37,065 nt of DNA from Sulfuritalea sp. GTDB lineage: Bacteria; Pseudomonadota; Gammaproteobacteria; Burkholderiales; Rhodocyclaceae. The notes below the pieces were generated by a model. It was given only the letters and a program-made list of their open reading frames with translations, was not told the origin of the DNA and searched no databases. Each line of letters begins with the position of its first letter. Position 1 is the stretch's first letter. This document shows, one piece after another, positions 16,206 to 26,228 of the stretch. The stretch covers positions 1-37,065 of the forward strand of contig JAOTRV010000038.1 of the NCBI GenBank assembly GCA_030247575.1, written 5' to 3'. Position numbers and translations under genes: made by a program.

Positions 16206-18023
16206 ATGTCCCGCGCCCTCAGAAACATCGCCATTATCGCCCACGTTGACCACGGCAAGACCACCCTCGTCGACCAGTTGCTCCGTCAATCCGGCACCTT
16301 CGCCGCCCATCAGGCCGTCGCCGAGCGGGTCATGGATTCCAACGACCTCGAGAAGGAACGCGGGATCACCATCCTGTCGAAGAACTGCGCCATCGACTAT
16401 GAAGGCACCCACATCAACATCGTCGACACCCCGGGCCACGCCGACTTCGGCGGCGAGGTCGAACGCGTGCTGTCGATGGTCGACGGCGTGCTGCTGCTGG
16501 TCGATGCCGTCGAAGGCCCGATGCCGCAAACCCGCTTCGTCACGCGCAAGGCGCTGGCCCTCGGCCTCAAGCCGATCGTCGTGGTGAACAAGATCGACCG
16601 TCCGGGCGCCCGCCCCGACTGGGTCATCAGCCACACTTTCGACCTGTTCGACAAGCTCGGCGCCACCGAGGAACAGCTCGATTTCCCGGTGGTTTTCGCT
16701 TCCGCCTTGAACGGCTTTGCCATGCTCGACGCGACCAAGCCCGGCACCGACATGCGCCCGCTCTACGAAGCCATCATCCAGCATACGCCGCAACCCGCCG
16801 TCGACGTCGACCAGCCGCTGCAACTGCAGATCTGTTCCCTCGACTACAACAGCTATGTCGGCCGCATCGGCATCGGCCGTATCCAGCAGGGCCGCATGAA
16901 GGCGGGCCAGGAAGTCGCCGTGATGTACGGCGACGAAAGCCGGGGCAAGGCAAAGATCGGCCAGATCATGATGTTCACCGGCCTCGAACGCGAACAGGCC
17001 ACCGAAGCCGAAGCGGGCGACATCGTGCTGGTCACCGGCATCGAACAGGTCGGCATCGGCGTCACGGTCTGCGATCCGGCCGCGCCGGTCGGCATGGCTC
17101 CGCTGGTGGTCGACGAGCCGACGCTGACCATGAACTTCCAGGTCAACACTTCGCCGCTGGCCGGCAAGGAAGGCAAGTACGTCACCAGCCGCCAGATTCG
17201 CGAGCGTCTGCAGAAGGAACTGCTGGCCAACGTCGCCCTGCGTGTCGAAGACACCGAGGATGCGGACGTGTTCCTGGTTTCCGGCCGCGGCGAACTGCAC
17301 CTGACCATCCTGCTCGAAACCATGCGCCGCGAAGGCTATGAACTGGCGGTGTCGCGTCCCCGCGTGCTGTTCAAGGAAATCAACGGCGAGAAGTGCGAGC
17401 CGTACGAACTGCTCACCGTCGATATCGAAAACGACCATCAGGGCGGCGTCATGGAAGAGCTCGGCCGCAGGCGCGGCGAACTGCTCAACATGGAATCCGA
17501 CGGCAAGGGCCGCGTCCGCCTCGAATACCGCATTCCGGCGCGCGGCCTGATCGGATTCCAGGGCGAATTCCTCACCCTGACCCGCGGCACCGGCATGGCC
17601 AGCCACATTTTCGACGACTACGGCCCGATGGCCGGCATCATGGCCGAGCGCCGCAACGGTGTGCTGATCTCCCAGGATGACGGCGCCGCCGTCGCCTACG
17701 CCCTGTGGAAGCTGCAGGATCGCGGCCGCATGTTCGTCAGCCCCGGCGACCCGCTCTACGAAGGCATCATCATCGGCATCCACAGCCGGGACAACGACCT
17801 GGTGGTCAACCCGATCAAGGGCAAGCAACTGACCAACGTGCGCGCATCCGGCACCGACGAAGCCGTGCGCCTGGTGCCGCCGGTCCAGATGACGCTCGAA
17901 TCCGCCGTCGAATTCATCGCCGACGACGAACTGGTCGAGATCACGCCGAAGTCGATCCGCCTGCGCAAGCGCTTCCTCAAGGAACACGAACGCAAGCGCG
18001 CCAACCGCGTGGAAACCGCATAA
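16206..18023 (+). CDS. typA: Ribosome-associated GTPase TypA/BipA
   Basis: This 605-residue translational GTPase binds the 70S ribosome and supports 50S assembly and growth at low temperature or under stress. G motifs are visible: AHVDHGKT (12-19), DTPGHADF and [10 protein letters not shown]. The EF-G-like domains and the TypA-specific C-terminal domain follow ([18 protein letters not shown], then [18 protein letters not shown]). The length is standard. The start at 16206 is fixed by the [18 protein letters not shown]-terminus, although no Shine-Dalgarno sequence precedes it. A 36-base palindrome right after the stop should end transcription. Confidence 0.97.
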   Translation: MSRALRNIAIIAHVDHGKTTLVDQLLRQSGTFAAHQAVAERVMDSNDLEKERGITILSKNCAIDYEGTHINIVDTPGHADFGGEVERVLSMVDGVLLLVDAVEGPMPQTRFVTRKALALGLKPIVVVNKIDRPGARPDWVISHTFDLFDKLGATEEQLDFPVVFASALNGFAMLDATKPGTDMRPLYEAIIQHTPQPAVDVDQPLQLQICSLDYNSYVGRIGIGRIQQGRMKAGQEVAVMYGDESRGKAKIGQIMMFTGLEREQATEAEAGDIVLVTGIEQVGIGVTVCDPAAPVGMAPLVVDEPTLTMNFQVNTSPLAGKEGKYVTSRQIRERLQKELLANVALRVEDTEDADVFLVSGRGELHLTILLETMRREGYELAVSRPRVLFKEINGEKCEPYELLTVDIENDHQGGVMEELGRRRGELLNMESDGKGRVRLEYRIPARGLIGFQGEFLTLTRGTGMASHIFDDYGPMAGIMAERRNGVLISQDDGAAVAYALWKLQDRGRMFVSPGDPLYEGIIIGIHSRDNDLVVNPIKGKQLTNVRASGTDEAVRLVPPVQMTLESAVEFIADDELVEITPKSIRLRKRFLKEHERKRANRVETA

Positions 18024-18057
18024 ATGGAAACGGGAGCCGCGGCTCCCGTTTCCATTT
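18022..18057. terminator. Bidirectional terminator between typA and tpx
   Basis: A fully self-complementary 36-base palindrome overlaps the typA stop codon. Its arm is AAATGGAAACGGGAGCCG and it is mirrored to CATTT. The A-rich start and T-rich end make it usable from both convergent genes, typA (+) and tpx (-). The short T-run makes it a moderately typical intrinsic terminator. Confidence 0.75.
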
Positions 18058-18094
18058 CAAGAGTCGGCGCTGACGACACGCCGATTTTTGCTCC

Positions 18095-18598
18095 TTAGCC
18101 CAGCGCCTTGAGCGCGGCCGCATAGTTCGGCTCCTGCGCGATCTCCGGCACCATTTCGCTGTGGATCACCTTGTCGTTCTCGTCCAGCACCACCACGGCG
18201 CGGGCGGTGAGGCCGACCATCGGGCCCTCGGCGAGGGCCACGCCCCAGTCCTTGAGGAATTCCGGATGACGGAAGGTGGACAGGTGAGCAACGTTCTTCA
18301 GGCCTTCCAGTTCGCAGAAACGCTTGGCGGCAAACGGAAGATCCGCAGAGACACAAAGCACGACGGTGTTCGCGATTTCGCTGGCGGCCTCGTTGAACTT
18401 GCGGGTCGAGGTGGCGCAGGTCGGCGTATCGATGCTCGGGTAGATGTTCAGGACCTTGCGCTTGCCGGCGAAGTCCTTCAGCGAAACGTCGGCTAGCGAG
18501 CCGCTGGTGAGCTTGAAGTCCGGCGCCTTGGCTCCGGTGGCGGGCAGGTCACCATCGACGCGAACGGGCGTGCCGCGCAGGGTTATGGTTGTACTCAT
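18095..18598 (-). CDS. tpx: Thiol peroxidase Tpx
   Basis: This 167-residue atypical 2-Cys peroxiredoxin reduces hydrogen peroxide and organic peroxides using thioredoxin. Peroxidatic C61 lies in the [17 protein letters not shown] signature and the resolving C95 in [11 protein letters not shown]. The length matches the family. The ATG at 18598 has AGGAG at a suitable spacing. A run of twelve C bases on the coding strand (18635-18624) lies 26 bases upstream, between tatD and tpx. It shares orientation with the isc operon and tatD and may be partly transcribed with them. Confidence 0.95.
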   Translation of the reverse strand: MSTTITLRGTPVRVDGDLPATGAKAPDFKLTSGSLADVSLKDFAGKRKVLNIYPSIDTPTCATSTRKFNEAASEIANTVVLCVSADLPFAAKRFCELEGLKNVAHLSTFRHPEFLKDWGVALAEGPMVGLTARAVVVLDENDKVIHSEMVPEIAQEPNYAAALKALG

Positions 18599-18623
18599 GG
18601 CTAGCTCCTGATTGAGGTTGGTT

Positions 18624-18635
18624 GGGGGGGGGGGG
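18624..18635. repeat. Homopolymer G12/C12 tract upstream of tpx
   Basis: Twelve consecutive G on the plus strand (C on the coding strand of tpx) lie in the 53-base gap between the tatD stop and the tpx start. Such tracts slip during replication and sequencing. Here it could shift spacing of a tpx promoter or leader; its length may also be an assembly error. Confidence 0.9.
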
Positions 18636-18651
18636 AAAGCGGGAATCGATT

Positions 18652-19425
18652 CTAGTGAATCCGGATCAGTTCGGGAAGCACCGCAGCGGCATTGGCCGTG
18701 GTGGCGTCGGCCACCTCCTCCACGGCGATGCCGCGCAATTCGGCCAGGGTATGCGCGATGCGCGGCAACTGGTCCGGCGTGTTGCGGGCGCCGCCCTTCC
18801 ATTCCGGCGGGATGTCCGGTGCATCGGTTTCCAGCACGATGGCATCGAGCGGCAGCATCGCGGCGAGCTCGCGAATGCGCTTGGCGCGCGGAAAGGTCAT
18901 CGCCCCGCCGAAGCCCAGCTTGAAGCCGAGCTTGATGAATTCGTCGGCCTGCTGCCGGCTGCCGTTGAACGCGTGGGCAATTCCGCCGGGCACGCGACAG
19001 AGCCGCAGTTGCTTCAGGACCGGGTCGATGGCGCGACGGATGTGCAGCAGTACCGGCAGGCAGGCCTCGCGGGCGATCTGCAGCTGGGCGGTGAAATAGA
19101 ACTCCTGCTGCGCATCGTCGCGCGGTTCCACAAAACGATCGAGGCCGATCTCGCCCACGGCCAGGGGACGCTCGCGCATCACGGTTTCGCGCAGGGCGTC
19201 GAGGTCGGCTTCGCGGGCCCGATCCACATACATCGGATGAATGCCATAGGCCGCAACGCAACCGGAATAATCACGGCAGACCGAAGCCACGGCGCCGAAA
19301 TTGGCGCGCTCCACCGCCGGCACCACGATCCGCCCGACTCCGGCCCGATGCGCCGCTTCGGCCACTGCTTCACGGTCGCCATCGAACTCGGCGGCGTCGA
19401 GATGGCAGTGGGTGTCGACCAGCAT
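18652..19425 (-). CDS. tatD: TatD-family metal-dependent deoxyribonuclease
   Basis: This 257-residue TIM-barrel hydrolase has metal ligands in VDTHCHLD (H6, H8), the EIGLDRF strand, LLHIRRA (His), the AHAFNGS segment and the ETDAPD motif. Family members remove damaged 3' ends of DNA and have 3'-5' exonuclease activity. The ATG lies 6 bases after the iscX stop, so it is probably the last gene of the isc transcript. The paralogue (TatD, YcfH or YjjV type) cannot be fixed from sequence alone. Confidence 0.88.
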   Translation of the reverse strand: MLVDTHCHLDAAEFDGDREAVAEAAHRAGVGRIVVPAVERANFGAVASVCRDYSGCVAAYGIHPMYVDRAREADLDALRETVMRERPLAVGEIGLDRFVEPRDDAQQEFYFTAQLQIAREACLPVLLHIRRAIDPVLKQLRLCRVPGGIAHAFNGSRQQADEFIKLGFKLGFGGAMTFPRAKRIRELAAMLPLDAIVLETDAPDIPPEWKGGARNTPDQLPRIAHTLAELRGIAVEEVADATTANAAAVLPELIRIH

Positions 19426-19431
19426 GGGCCT

Positions 19432-19626
19432 TTATTCGACTTCGTCGATCCAGGCCTGCTGAATAGCTTCGAGCTGCTTCTCGCCGCAGTGGCTCTCGTT
19501 TTCCTCGAAGCCCGGCAGCGCCATGACCCAGCGCATGAGGTCGACGAAGTTGATCCGGGTCGGATCGACCTCCGGGTGGGCTTCGATCAGCTCGATGGCG
19601 ACGTCAAGACTGTCAGTCCATTTCAT
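19432..19626 (-). CDS. iscX: Iron-sulfur assembly protein IscX
   Basis: This 64-residue acidic protein binds IscS and iron and tunes the rate of cluster assembly. The family pattern is clear: [20 protein letters not shown] followed by DPTRINFVDLMRWV and a C-terminal WIDEVE. Its ATG overlaps the fdx stop (ATGA), as in enteric isc operons. Length matches the family. Confidence 0.95.
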   Translation of the reverse strand: MKWTDSLDVAIELIEAHPEVDPTRINFVDLMRWVMALPGFEENESHCGEKQLEAIQQAWIDEVE

Positions 19627-19970
19627 TTCTTCGAGTGCCCTTCCTTGACCATGTTGATGGTGTATTTCGGAATTTCGATGACCAGCGGCACCTGGCCGAC
19701 CAGTGCCTGGCATGACAGGCGCGAGTTGGGTTCCAGGCCCCAGGCCTTGTCGAGCAGATCCTCCTCGATATCCTCCGCCGCTTCGAGCGAATTGAAGCCT
19801 TCGCGCACGACGACATGGCAGGTCGTGCAGGCGCAGGACTTCTCGCAGGCGTGTTCGATGTCGATGTGGTTGCCGAGCAGCCCGTCGCAGATGGAAGTGC
19901 CGGGCGCGACATCGATCACGGCCCCATCCGGACACAGTTCGACGTGGGGCAGAACAATAATCTGGGTCAT
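19623..19970 (-). CDS. fdx: ISC-type [2Fe-2S] ferredoxin
   Basis: This 115-residue adrenodoxin-type ferredoxin supplies electrons during cluster assembly on IscU. Cluster ligands C42, C48, C51 and C87 match those of the enteric Fdx ([14 protein letters not shown] and SRLSCQAL). An extra C46 lies within the loop. The C-terminal tail ends in basic GHSKK. It lies directly downstream of hscA, overlapping by 4 bases. Confidence 0.96.
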   Translation of the reverse strand: MTQIIVLPHVELCPDGAVIDVAPGTSICDGLLGNHIDIEHACEKSCACTTCHVVVREGFNSLEAAEDIEEDLLDKAWGLEPNSRLSCQALVGQVPLVIEIPKYTINMVKEGHSKK

Positions 19971-21835
19971 AGTGAGAGCTGGTCAACTTTCCGGCCGGCG
20001 AGCGCGCGCTTCACGCTCTGGTTCATGCGGCGCGCCGCAAATTCGTTGGTCGCGCCGCCGAGGGCCTGCATGCATTCGTCGATGGGGCGGCGATCTTCGC
20101 CCGCCATCGCGGCTTGCAGCCTGGCGATCGCCTCGTCGATATGGGCGCGCTCCAGCGTGGACAGCAGATCCCCGTCATCCTGCAACGCCGACTGGGTAGC
20201 CTCGATCAGGCGATTGGCCTCGACCTGGGCTTCGCGCAGGGCGCGACGGAAAGCGTCCTCGCTGGCGTGGCTGAAGCTGTCCTTTAGCATCGTGGCGATC
20301 TCGTCATCGGAGAGGCCGTAGGACGGCTTGACCTCGATGCGCGCCTCGCGTCCGGTGGTCTGTTCGCGCGCCGTCACCGAAAGCAATCCGTCGGCATCGA
20401 CCTGGAAGGTGACGCGGATGCGCGCCGCGCCGGCCACCATCGGCGGTATGCCGCGCAGCTCGAAACGCGCCAGGCTGCGGCAGTCGGCGACCAGTTCGCG
20501 CTCGCCCTGCACGACATGGATCGCCATCGCCGTCTGGCCATCCTTGAAGGTGGTGAACTCCTGCGCCCGCGCAATCGGAATCGTGGAGTTGCGCGGCACG
20601 ACTTTTTCCACCAGGCCGCCCATGGTTTCCAGTCCCAGCGACAGCGGAATGACATCCAGCAGCAGCCAGTCGTCGCCGGCGGCACGGTTGCCGGCCAGCA
20701 GATTGGCCTGGATCGCCGCGCCGAGCGCCACGACCTTCTCGGGATCGAGGTTGTTGAGCGGCTCCTGCTTGAACAGTTCGGCTACCGCGTGCTGGATCTG
20801 CGGCATGCGCGTCGAGCCGCCGACCATCACCACGCCGCGCACGTCGGCCACCGTGAGGCCGGCGTCGCGCAGAGCCTTCCTGGTCGGCGCCAGCGTCTTT
20901 TGCACCAGGGTACGCGTGATTTCGGTAAACACTTCGGTGGTCAGCACCACGTCGACATATTCGCCGCTGCCGAGCTTGACCGTGATCGATGCCTTGGCGT
21001 GCTGGGACAGTTGTTCCTTGGCTTCGCGGGCACGCGTCTGCAGCAGCCGGGCATCCTGCGGCGAAAGCGGCGCCAGCTTCGCCTGTTCGATGATCCAGCA
21101 GAATATGCGGTGGTCGAAATCGTCGCCGCCGAGGGCGGAATCGCCGCCGGTGGCCATGACTTCGAAGACGCCTTTCGACAGACGCAGGATCGAAATGTCG
21201 AAGGTGCCGCCGCCGAGGTCGAATACCGCATAGATGCCTTCGGCCGAATTGTCGAGGCCATAGGCGATGGCGGCAGCCGTCGGTTCGTTCAGCAGACGCA
21301 GCACGTTGAGGCCGGCAAGCCGGGCCGCATCCTTGGTGGCCTGACGCTGGGCGTCGTCGAAGTAGGCCGGCACGGTGATCACGGCACCGGTCAGTTCGCC
21401 GCCGAGGGAAGCCTCCGCGCGGTTGCGCAAGGTCTTGAGGATTTCCGCCGAGACCTCGACCGGACTCTTGATGCCGGCGATGGTCTTCAGCTTGACCATG
21501 CCTTCGGCATCGACGAAATCGTAAGGCAGGGTTTCGATGTGGGCGATGTCGCGTCGCCCGCGGCCCATGAACCGCTTGACCGAAATGATGGTGTTCTTGG
21601 GGTCGATGGACTGTTTCGCTTCCGCGCCGTAGCCCACTTCGAGAACGCCGTCGGCGGCGTAGCTGACCACCGAGGGCAGCATCGGCCGTCCCTGCACGTC
21701 GTTGAGCACCACGCTCATGCCGCTTCTGACGGTGGCGACCAGCGAATTGGTGGTGCCCAGGTCGATGCCGACGGCGAGGCGATGCTCGTGGGGCGCCGCG
21801 GATTCTCCCGGCTCCGCAATTTGAAGAAGTGCCAT
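19967..21835 (-). CDS. hscA: Hsp70-type chaperone HscA
   Basis: This 622-residue specialised Hsp70 drives cluster transfer from IscU to target proteins. The nucleotide-binding domain shows [14 protein letters not shown] (about 22-35), [13 protein letters not shown] and [10 protein letters not shown]. The substrate-binding domain with its helical lid occupies the last 220 residues or so. It recognises the LPPVK segment of IscU, which is intact here. It is shorter than DnaK and lacks the DnaK C-terminal tail, as expected. The gene lies 10 bases after hscB. Confidence 0.97.
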   Translation of the reverse strand: MALLQIAEPGESAAPHEHRLAVGIDLGTTNSLVATVRSGMSVVLNDVQGRPMLPSVVSYAADGVLEVGYGAEAKQSIDPKNTIISVKRFMGRGRRDIAHIETLPYDFVDAEGMVKLKTIAGIKSPVEVSAEILKTLRNRAEASLGGELTGAVITVPAYFDDAQRQATKDAARLAGLNVLRLLNEPTAAAIAYGLDNSAEGIYAVFDLGGGTFDISILRLSKGVFEVMATGGDSALGGDDFDHRIFCWIIEQAKLAPLSPQDARLLQTRAREAKEQLSQHAKASITVKLGSGEYVDVVLTTEVFTEITRTLVQKTLAPTRKALRDAGLTVADVRGVVMVGGSTRMPQIQHAVAELFKQEPLNNLDPEKVVALGAAIQANLLAGNRAAGDDWLLLDVIPLSLGLETMGGLVEKVVPRNSTIPIARAQEFTTFKDGQTAMAIHVVQGERELVADCRSLARFELRGIPPMVAGAARIRVTFQVDADGLLSVTAREQTTGREARIEVKPSYGLSDDEIATMLKDSFSHASEDAFRRALREAQVEANRLIEATQSALQDDGDLLSTLERAHIDEAIARLQAAMAGEDRRPIDECMQALGGATNEFAARRMNQSVKRALAGRKVDQLSL

Positions 21836-21845
21836 ATCGTTCTTT

Positions 21846-22388
21846 TTAAGCGGTGACGGCTTCGAGCGCGTCGTCGATTTCGTTCAGCAATTTTTCCTGA
21901 AACATGAGTTGCCGCACCAGATCGGCGGCAGCGGCGTAATCCCTTGCCACGTCGATCAGCTCGGCCAGACGCGCGTAGTCGGCCCTGATTTCATTCAGCA
22001 GGCCGGAACGCACGTCATCCAGTGCGGTTTCGTCTGCAGCGGCCCGGGCATCCATCACGGCTTCGCGCAACTCCATCTGCTTCATCAGGAATTCCGCAGG
22101 CATAGCCGTGTTGCTTTCGATCTGCGGGTCATGCCCGAGCAGATGCAGCAGATAGCGCGCACGCTTGCCCGGCGATTTGAGCGTCTGGAAGGCCTCGTTG
22201 ACCCGCGTCGCCCATTGCATCGCCAGGCGCCGGTCGGAATCCGCCGCATGTGCATGCTTGTCCGGATGCACCTGCGCCTGAATCGCGCGAAAGGACTTTT
22301 CGAGGTTGCCCAGGTCAAGCGCCTGTGCGCGCGGCAGGCCGAACAGCGTGAAGTGGTCGGCAGCGAAATCCAGGTCGAACGTGGTCAT
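21846..22388 (-). CDS. hscB: J-domain co-chaperone HscB
   Basis: This 180-residue co-chaperone delivers IscU to HscA and stimulates its ATPase. The J domain (about 10-80) has the essential HPD at 41-43 within [10 protein letters not shown]. The C-terminal three-helix domain (about 95-175) should bind IscU. It lies 7 bases downstream of iscA. Length and arrangement are standard. Confidence 0.96.
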   Translation of the reverse strand: MTTFDLDFAADHFTLFGLPRAQALDLGNLEKSFRAIQAQVHPDKHAHAADSDRRLAMQWATRVNEAFQTLKSPGKRARYLLHLLGHDPQIESNTAMPAEFLMKQMELREAVMDARAAADETALDDVRSGLLNEIRADYARLAELIDVARDYAAAADLVRQLMFQEKLLNEIDDALEAVTA

Positions 22389-22395
22389 CGAACGC

Positions 22396-22719
22396 TCAGG
22401 TGTTGAACGACTCGCCGCAGCCGCACTGGTCCTTGACGTTCGGGTTGTTGAACTTGAAGCCTTCGTTCAAGCCTTCCCTGGTGTAGTCGAGCTCGGTGCC
22501 TTCCAGATAGGGGAGGCTCTTGGGATCGACCAGCACCTTGACGCCATGGCTTTCGAAAACGTGGTCTTCCGGTTCCGGCGCATCGGCGAATTCGAGCTTG
22601 TAGGCCATGCCCGAACACCCGGAAGTCTTGACCCCGAGGCGGATGCCGACGCCCTTGCCGCGCTTGGCAATGTAGGCGGCGACGTGCTGGGCCGCGGGTT
22701 CGGAAAGTGTCACCGGCAT
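22396..22719 (-). CDS. iscA: A-type iron-sulfur carrier IscA
   Basis: This 107-residue A-type carrier has the three conserved cysteines C35 ([10 protein letters not shown]), C99 and C101 (CGCGESF), which bind a [4Fe-4S] cluster or iron for delivery to apo-enzymes. The ATG at 22719 is set by the family start [13 protein letters not shown]; upstream in-frame codons belong to shadow sequence. It overlaps or abuts iscU by two bases. Confidence 0.95.
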   Translation of the reverse strand: MPVTLSEPAAQHVAAYIAKRGKGVGIRLGVKTSGCSGMAYKLEFADAPEPEDHVFESHGVKVLVDPKSLPYLEGTELDYTREGLNEGFKFNNPNVKDQCGCGESFNT

Positions 22720-22721
22720 GA

Positions 22722-23105
22722 TCAGGCTCCCTGTTTTTTTCTGTAGTCGGCCACGGCGGCCTTGATCGCATCCTCGGCAAGAATCGAGCAGTGGATCTTC
22801 ACCGGCGGCAGGGCCAGTTCTTCCGCGATCTGGGTGTTCTTGATTTCCAGCGCCTGGTCCAGCGTCTTGCCCTTGACCCATTCCGTCACCAGCGACGACG
22901 AGGCGATCGCCGAGCCGCAGCCATAGGTCTTGAACTTGGCGTCTTCGATGACGCCGTCCTTGCCGACCTTGATCTGCAGCTTCATGACGTCGCCGCAGGC
23001 CGGTGCGCCGACCATGCCGGTGGCGACGCCTTCGTCGCCCTTGGCGAAGGAGCCGACGTTGCGCGGATTTTCGTAGTGATCCAGTACTTTTTCACTGTAT
23101 GCCAT
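22722..23105 (-). CDS. iscU: Iron-sulfur scaffold IscU
   Basis: This 127-residue scaffold protein is where [2Fe-2S] and [4Fe-4S] clusters are built with sulfur from IscS. Ligands C37, C63 and C106, D39 and H105 are present. The HscA-binding LPPVK is at residues 99-103. It lies 10 bases after iscS. Length and motifs are fully typical. Confidence 0.98.
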   Translation of the reverse strand: MAYSEKVLDHYENPRNVGSFAKGDEGVATGMVGAPACGDVMKLQIKVGKDGVIEDAKFKTYGCGSAIASSSLVTEWVKGKTLDQALEIKNTQIAEELALPPVKIHCSILAEDAIKAAVADYRKKQGA

Positions 23106-23115
23106 GATGGTTTCC

Positions 23116-24327
23116 TCAGTGTGCAGCCCATTGAACGGAGTTCAAATCGACGCCGTCCTTGTACATTTCCCACAACGGGGACAGTTCGCGCAGCTTGCCA
23201 AGCTTGTCGTGCAGCAGCTTGATGGTGAAATCGATTTCCTCTGCCGTGGTGAAGCGGCCGAGCGTAAAGCGGATCGAGCTGTGCGCCAGTTCGTCCGAAC
23301 GTCCGAGCGAACGCAGTACATAGGAAGGCTCCAGGCTGGCCGAGGTGCAGGCCGAGCCACTCGACACGGCGATGTCCTTGACCGCCATGATCAGCGATTC
23401 GCCTTCGACGAAGTTGAAGCTGACGTTGAGGTTGTGCGGCACGCGCTGGTCGATGTCGCCGTTGACATAGGTTTCCTCGATGTCCATCAGGCCCTTGAGC
23501 AGCCTGTCGCGCAGCATCCGGATGCGTTCGTTTTCGGTCGCCATTTCCTCGCGAGCGAGACGGAAGCATTCGCCCATGCCGATGATCTGGTGCGTCGCCA
23601 GGGTGCCGGAGCGCATGCCGCGCTCGTGGCCGCCGCCGTGCATCTGCGCTTCGAGGCGGATGCGCGGCTTGCGCCTGACGTAGAGCGCGCCGATGCCCTT
23701 GGGGCCGTAGGTCTTGTGCGCGCAGAAGGACATCAGGTCGACCTTCAGCTTGGAGAGATCGATCGGCATCTTGCCTGTGGCCTGCGCCGCATCGACGTGG
23801 AAGATCACGCCCTTCTCGCGGCAGATCTCGCCGATTTCGGCGATCGGCTGGATCACGCCGATCTCGTTGTTCACGGCCATCACCGACGCCACGACCGTGT
23901 CGGGCCGCAGCGCCGCCTTGAACTGGTCGACGGTGATCAGGCCGTTTTCCTGGGGCACCAGATAGGTCGCCTCGAAGCCCTGGCGTTCGAGTTCCTTGAC
24001 GGTATCCAGCACCGCCTTGTGCTCGGTGGAGACCGTGATGATGTGCTTGCCCTTGGTGGCGGCGTAGAAATGCGCGGCGCCCTTGATGGCGAGGTTGTTC
24101 GATTCCGTCGCGCCCGAGGTCCAGATGATTTCCTTGGCGTCGGCGCCGACCAACGCGGCGACTTCTTCGCGCGCTTCTTCGACGGCCTTCTCGGCCTCCC
24201 AGCCATAGACGTGGGAACGGGAAGCCGGATTGCCGAAATGCTCGGTCAGCCAGGGGATCATCTTCGCCGCCACGCGCGGATCGACCGGCGTGGTTGCGGA
24301 GTAGTCGAGGTACACCGGTAGCTTCAT
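23116..24327 (-). CDS. iscS: Cysteine desulfurase IscS
   Basis: This 403-residue PLP enzyme takes sulfur from cysteine for iron-sulfur clusters and for tRNA thiolation. PLP lysine K205 lies in [12 protein letters not shown] and the base-stacking H103 in STEHKAVLD. The persulfide cysteine C327 lies in [15 protein letters not shown], on the longer mobile loop typical of group I enzymes. It is 16 bases downstream of the second desulfurase gene. Confidence 0.97.
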   Translation of the reverse strand: MKLPVYLDYSATTPVDPRVAAKMIPWLTEHFGNPASRSHVYGWEAEKAVEEAREEVAALVGADAKEIIWTSGATESNNLAIKGAAHFYAATKGKHIITVSTEHKAVLDTVKELERQGFEATYLVPQENGLITVDQFKAALRPDTVVASVMAVNNEIGVIQPIAEIGEICREKGVIFHVDAAQATGKMPIDLSKLKVDLMSFCAHKTYGPKGIGALYVRRKPRIRLEAQMHGGGHERGMRSGTLATHQIIGMGECFRLAREEMATENERIRMLRDRLLKGLMDIEETYVNGDIDQRVPHNLNVSFNFVEGESLIMAVKDIAVSSGSACTSASLEPSYVLRSLGRSDELAHSSIRFTLGRFTTAEEIDFTIKLLHDKLGKLRELSPLWEMYKDGVDLNSVQWAAH

Positions 24328-24343
24328 TGCAAATTTCTCCAGT

Positions 24344-25501
24344 TCAGCTTGTCAGGGCCTGCAGGCCCTTGAGTTGCAGGATTGTAGTATTCAATGCGCC
24401 GAGAAAATCGCGCACTTGCGACGCGCTATTGTCGGCGCCGAGGCTCACCCGCACGGCGCCGCGCGCGAGCCCGGATTCAACGCCCATCGCCAGCAGTACA
24501 TGCGAAGGCTCCGGATTGGCGCTGGAGCAAGCCGCTCCGGCCGCGACGGCGAATCCCGCACGATCGAGCTTGCCCACCAGCGTCTCGCCGTCGATGCCGG
24601 CGAAAGCGAAGTAGCTCGTGTTGGGCAGACGCCCGGCGGCGCCGGCGAATATCGTCGCCCCCTGCGCCACGAGCCCTGTTTCGAGTTCCGTGCGCAGCAC
24701 CGCGAGTTGCTGCGCGCGCTCGTCGAGACGCGCCACTGCCAGTTCCGCAGCGAGGCCGAAGCCGACGATCGCGGCGACGTTTTCCGTGCCGGAACGCAGG
24801 CCGCGCTCATGGCCGCCGCCGGCGACCAGCGGCTGCAGCTCGACACGCTTGTCGACCACCAGCGCACCGGCGCCCTTCGGTCCGCCCAGCTTGTGCGCGG
24901 AAAGCGTCAAGGCATGAACGCCAGCACCGTTGAGGGCGCGAAAATCCAGCGCAAGCTTGCCAAAAGCCTGAACCGCATCGGTGTGAAACCAGGCCCGCAC
25001 CGACCCGGCCTGCGTCGCGAGGTCCGCGACATCCTGCACCGCGCCCGTTTCGTTGTTCGCCAGCATGACGGACAGGATCGCCGGCTTTTCTGCGAGCACG
25101 GTTTGAAAGTCGACGCCGGCGACACGGCAATTGTCATCGACGGCAATCTCGCGCAGTCGCCAGCCGGCACGCGCAAGCTGCTTCGCCGGCTCGCGCACGC
25201 AAGGATGCTCGATCGCCGAGATCGCCGCGAGGCCCGGTGAGAGACAAGCGGCCGCACCCTTGATGAAAAGATTGTTGGCTTCCGAACCGCCGCTGGTGAA
25301 CACCACTTCGGTCGGATGCGCGCCGACGGCATACGCCACCCGCTGCCGCGCCTCGTCGATCGCGCGCCGCGCCGCGCGACCGTATTCGTGACGGCTGGAC
25401 GCATTGCCGTACTGCTCGCGCAGGTAGGGCATCATGCCTTCCAGCACGCGCGGATCGAGCGGCGTGGTGGCGTTGTGATCGAAATAGACGGGAGCGAACA
25501 T
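24344..25501 (-). CDS. Second cysteine desulfurase (NifS-like) in the isc operon
   Basis: This 385-residue paralogue of IscS shares the fold type: PLP lysine K204 ([10 protein letters not shown]), H99 (IEHPCVREP) and active-site C325 ([16 protein letters not shown]). It is group I by loop type and closer to NifS than to IscS by eye. The ATG at 25501 is chosen from the family start [14 protein letters not shown]; an upstream in-frame ATG has no homologous residues after it. It lies between iscR and iscS, so IscR should control it. Its separate sulfur acceptor is not known. Similar duplications occur in some betaproteobacteria. Confidence 0.88.
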   Translation of the reverse strand: MFAPVYFDHNATTPLDPRVLEGMMPYLREQYGNASSRHEYGRAARRAIDEARQRVAYAVGAHPTEVVFTSGGSEANNLFIKGAAACLSPGLAAISAIEHPCVREPAKQLARAGWRLREIAVDDNCRVAGVDFQTVLAEKPAILSVMLANNETGAVQDVADLATQAGSVRAWFHTDAVQAFGKLALDFRALNGAGVHALTLSAHKLGGPKGAGALVVDKRVELQPLVAGGGHERGLRSGTENVAAIVGFGLAAELAVARLDERAQQLAVLRTELETGLVAQGATIFAGAAGRLPNTSYFAFAGIDGETLVGKLDRAGFAVAAGAACSSANPEPSHVLLAMGVESGLARGAVRVSLGADNSASQVRDFLGALNTTILQLKGLQALTS

Positions 25502-25573
25502 GGTGTGCTCAGGCGTTAGGGTACATACGTCCAAAGCACCCCGTCATTATCGAGCGCAGCGAGCTTGCAGTCT

Positions 25574-25605
25574 CCCCCGCCCGGGCGGGGGTTGGGGGGT
25601 GGGGG
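25574..25605. repeat. GC palindrome and G-quadruplex-type motif between iscR and the second desulfurase
   Basis: A perfect 18-base palindrome CCCCCGCCCGGGCGGGGG (25574-25591) is followed on the plus strand by further G-runs. This gives four tracts of three to six G in 25583-25605. It lies in the 130-base gap after iscR. A stable hairpin here could lower transcription into the downstream isc genes, but no T-run follows. Function is inferred only. Confidence 0.7.
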
Positions 25606-25631
25606 CGTCCAGTTTGCTTTTTCATGACATA

Positions 25632-26123
25632 TCAGGCCGCGACGAGTTCCTCGGCCGGACGGCGCACGCGGCGCAGCGGACGTTCGTCGTGCAGCACGGC
25701 AGCGGCGCCGATCTTCTCGCGTTGCTGGGCGACCAGCTCTGCCAGGCTGACCGAGCTGAGATAGTCGAACATCTTTTCGTTGAGGCTGGTCCACAGGTCG
25801 TGGGTCATGCAGGGACGCTGGTCTTCCGCACAGTTGCCCTTGCCGCCGCAATTCGTGGCGTCGAGCGACTCGTCGACCGCATGAATGATGTCGGAAACCG
25901 ACACCGCCTCCAGCGGCTTGGCCAGGCAATAGCCGCCGCCCGGTCCGCGCACGCTGGATACCAGTTGGCGGCGGCGCAGCTTGCCGAACAACTGCTCGAG
26001 GTAGGACAGGGAAATCTTCTGCCGCTCGCTGATGCCTGCCAGGGTTACCGGGCCGGCGTGCTGGCGCAGGGCAAGATCGATCATCGCGGTTACGGCAAAA
26101 CGTCCTTTGGTCGTCAGTCTCAT
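25632..26123 (-). CDS. iscR: Iron-sulfur cluster regulator IscR
   Basis: This 163-residue Rrf2-family regulator senses cluster supply. With a [2Fe-2S] cluster bound it represses its own operon at type 1 sites. The winged helix occupies about 1-65 ([18 protein letters not shown], then [19 protein letters not shown]). Cluster ligands are C92, C98 and C105 in NCGGKGNC...RPC, with the likely histidine ligand in MTH. The second cysteine gap is six residues rather than the five of the enteric protein. It is the first gene of the isc operon, and two operator-like sequences lie at its promoter. Confidence 0.96.
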   Translation of the reverse strand: MRLTTKGRFAVTAMIDLALRQHAGPVTLAGISERQKISLSYLEQLFGKLRRRQLVSSVRGPGGGYCLAKPLEAVSVSDIIHAVDESLDATNCGGKGNCAEDQRPCMTHDLWTSLNEKMFDYLSSVSLAELVAQQREKIGAAAVLHDERPLRRVRRPAEELVAA

Positions 26124-26174
26124 TTGAACTCTCCGTCAGAGGGGGCAATACAGTTGAGAAACGCTTCAGGAGCA

Positions 26175-26228
26175 ATACCCGAGCATTTCCATCAACTATA
26201 TGGTATCCCGATCGTTTTAGTCAACTAT
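26175..26228 (-). promoter_or_regulatory. isc operon promoter with two IscR type 1-like sites
   Basis: On the minus strand, -35 TTGACT (26224-26219) overlaps the cysE stop codon, and -10 TATAGT (26200-26195) follows after 18 bases. Two 25-base sequences fit the type 1 IscR pattern: 26228-26204 (starts ATAGTTGACTAAAAC, about 20/25) and 26199-26175 (starts ATAGTTGA, ends TCGGGTAT, about 21/25). One covers the -35 and the other lies just downstream of the -10, as with the paired sites of the enteric iscR promoter. Matches were counted by eye. Confidence 0.75.

Noticed and set aside
16170-17987. Long antisense frame opposite typA
   Set aside because: It is a shadow of the GC-rich typA codons, with His/Asp/Ala-rich composition and no family features.
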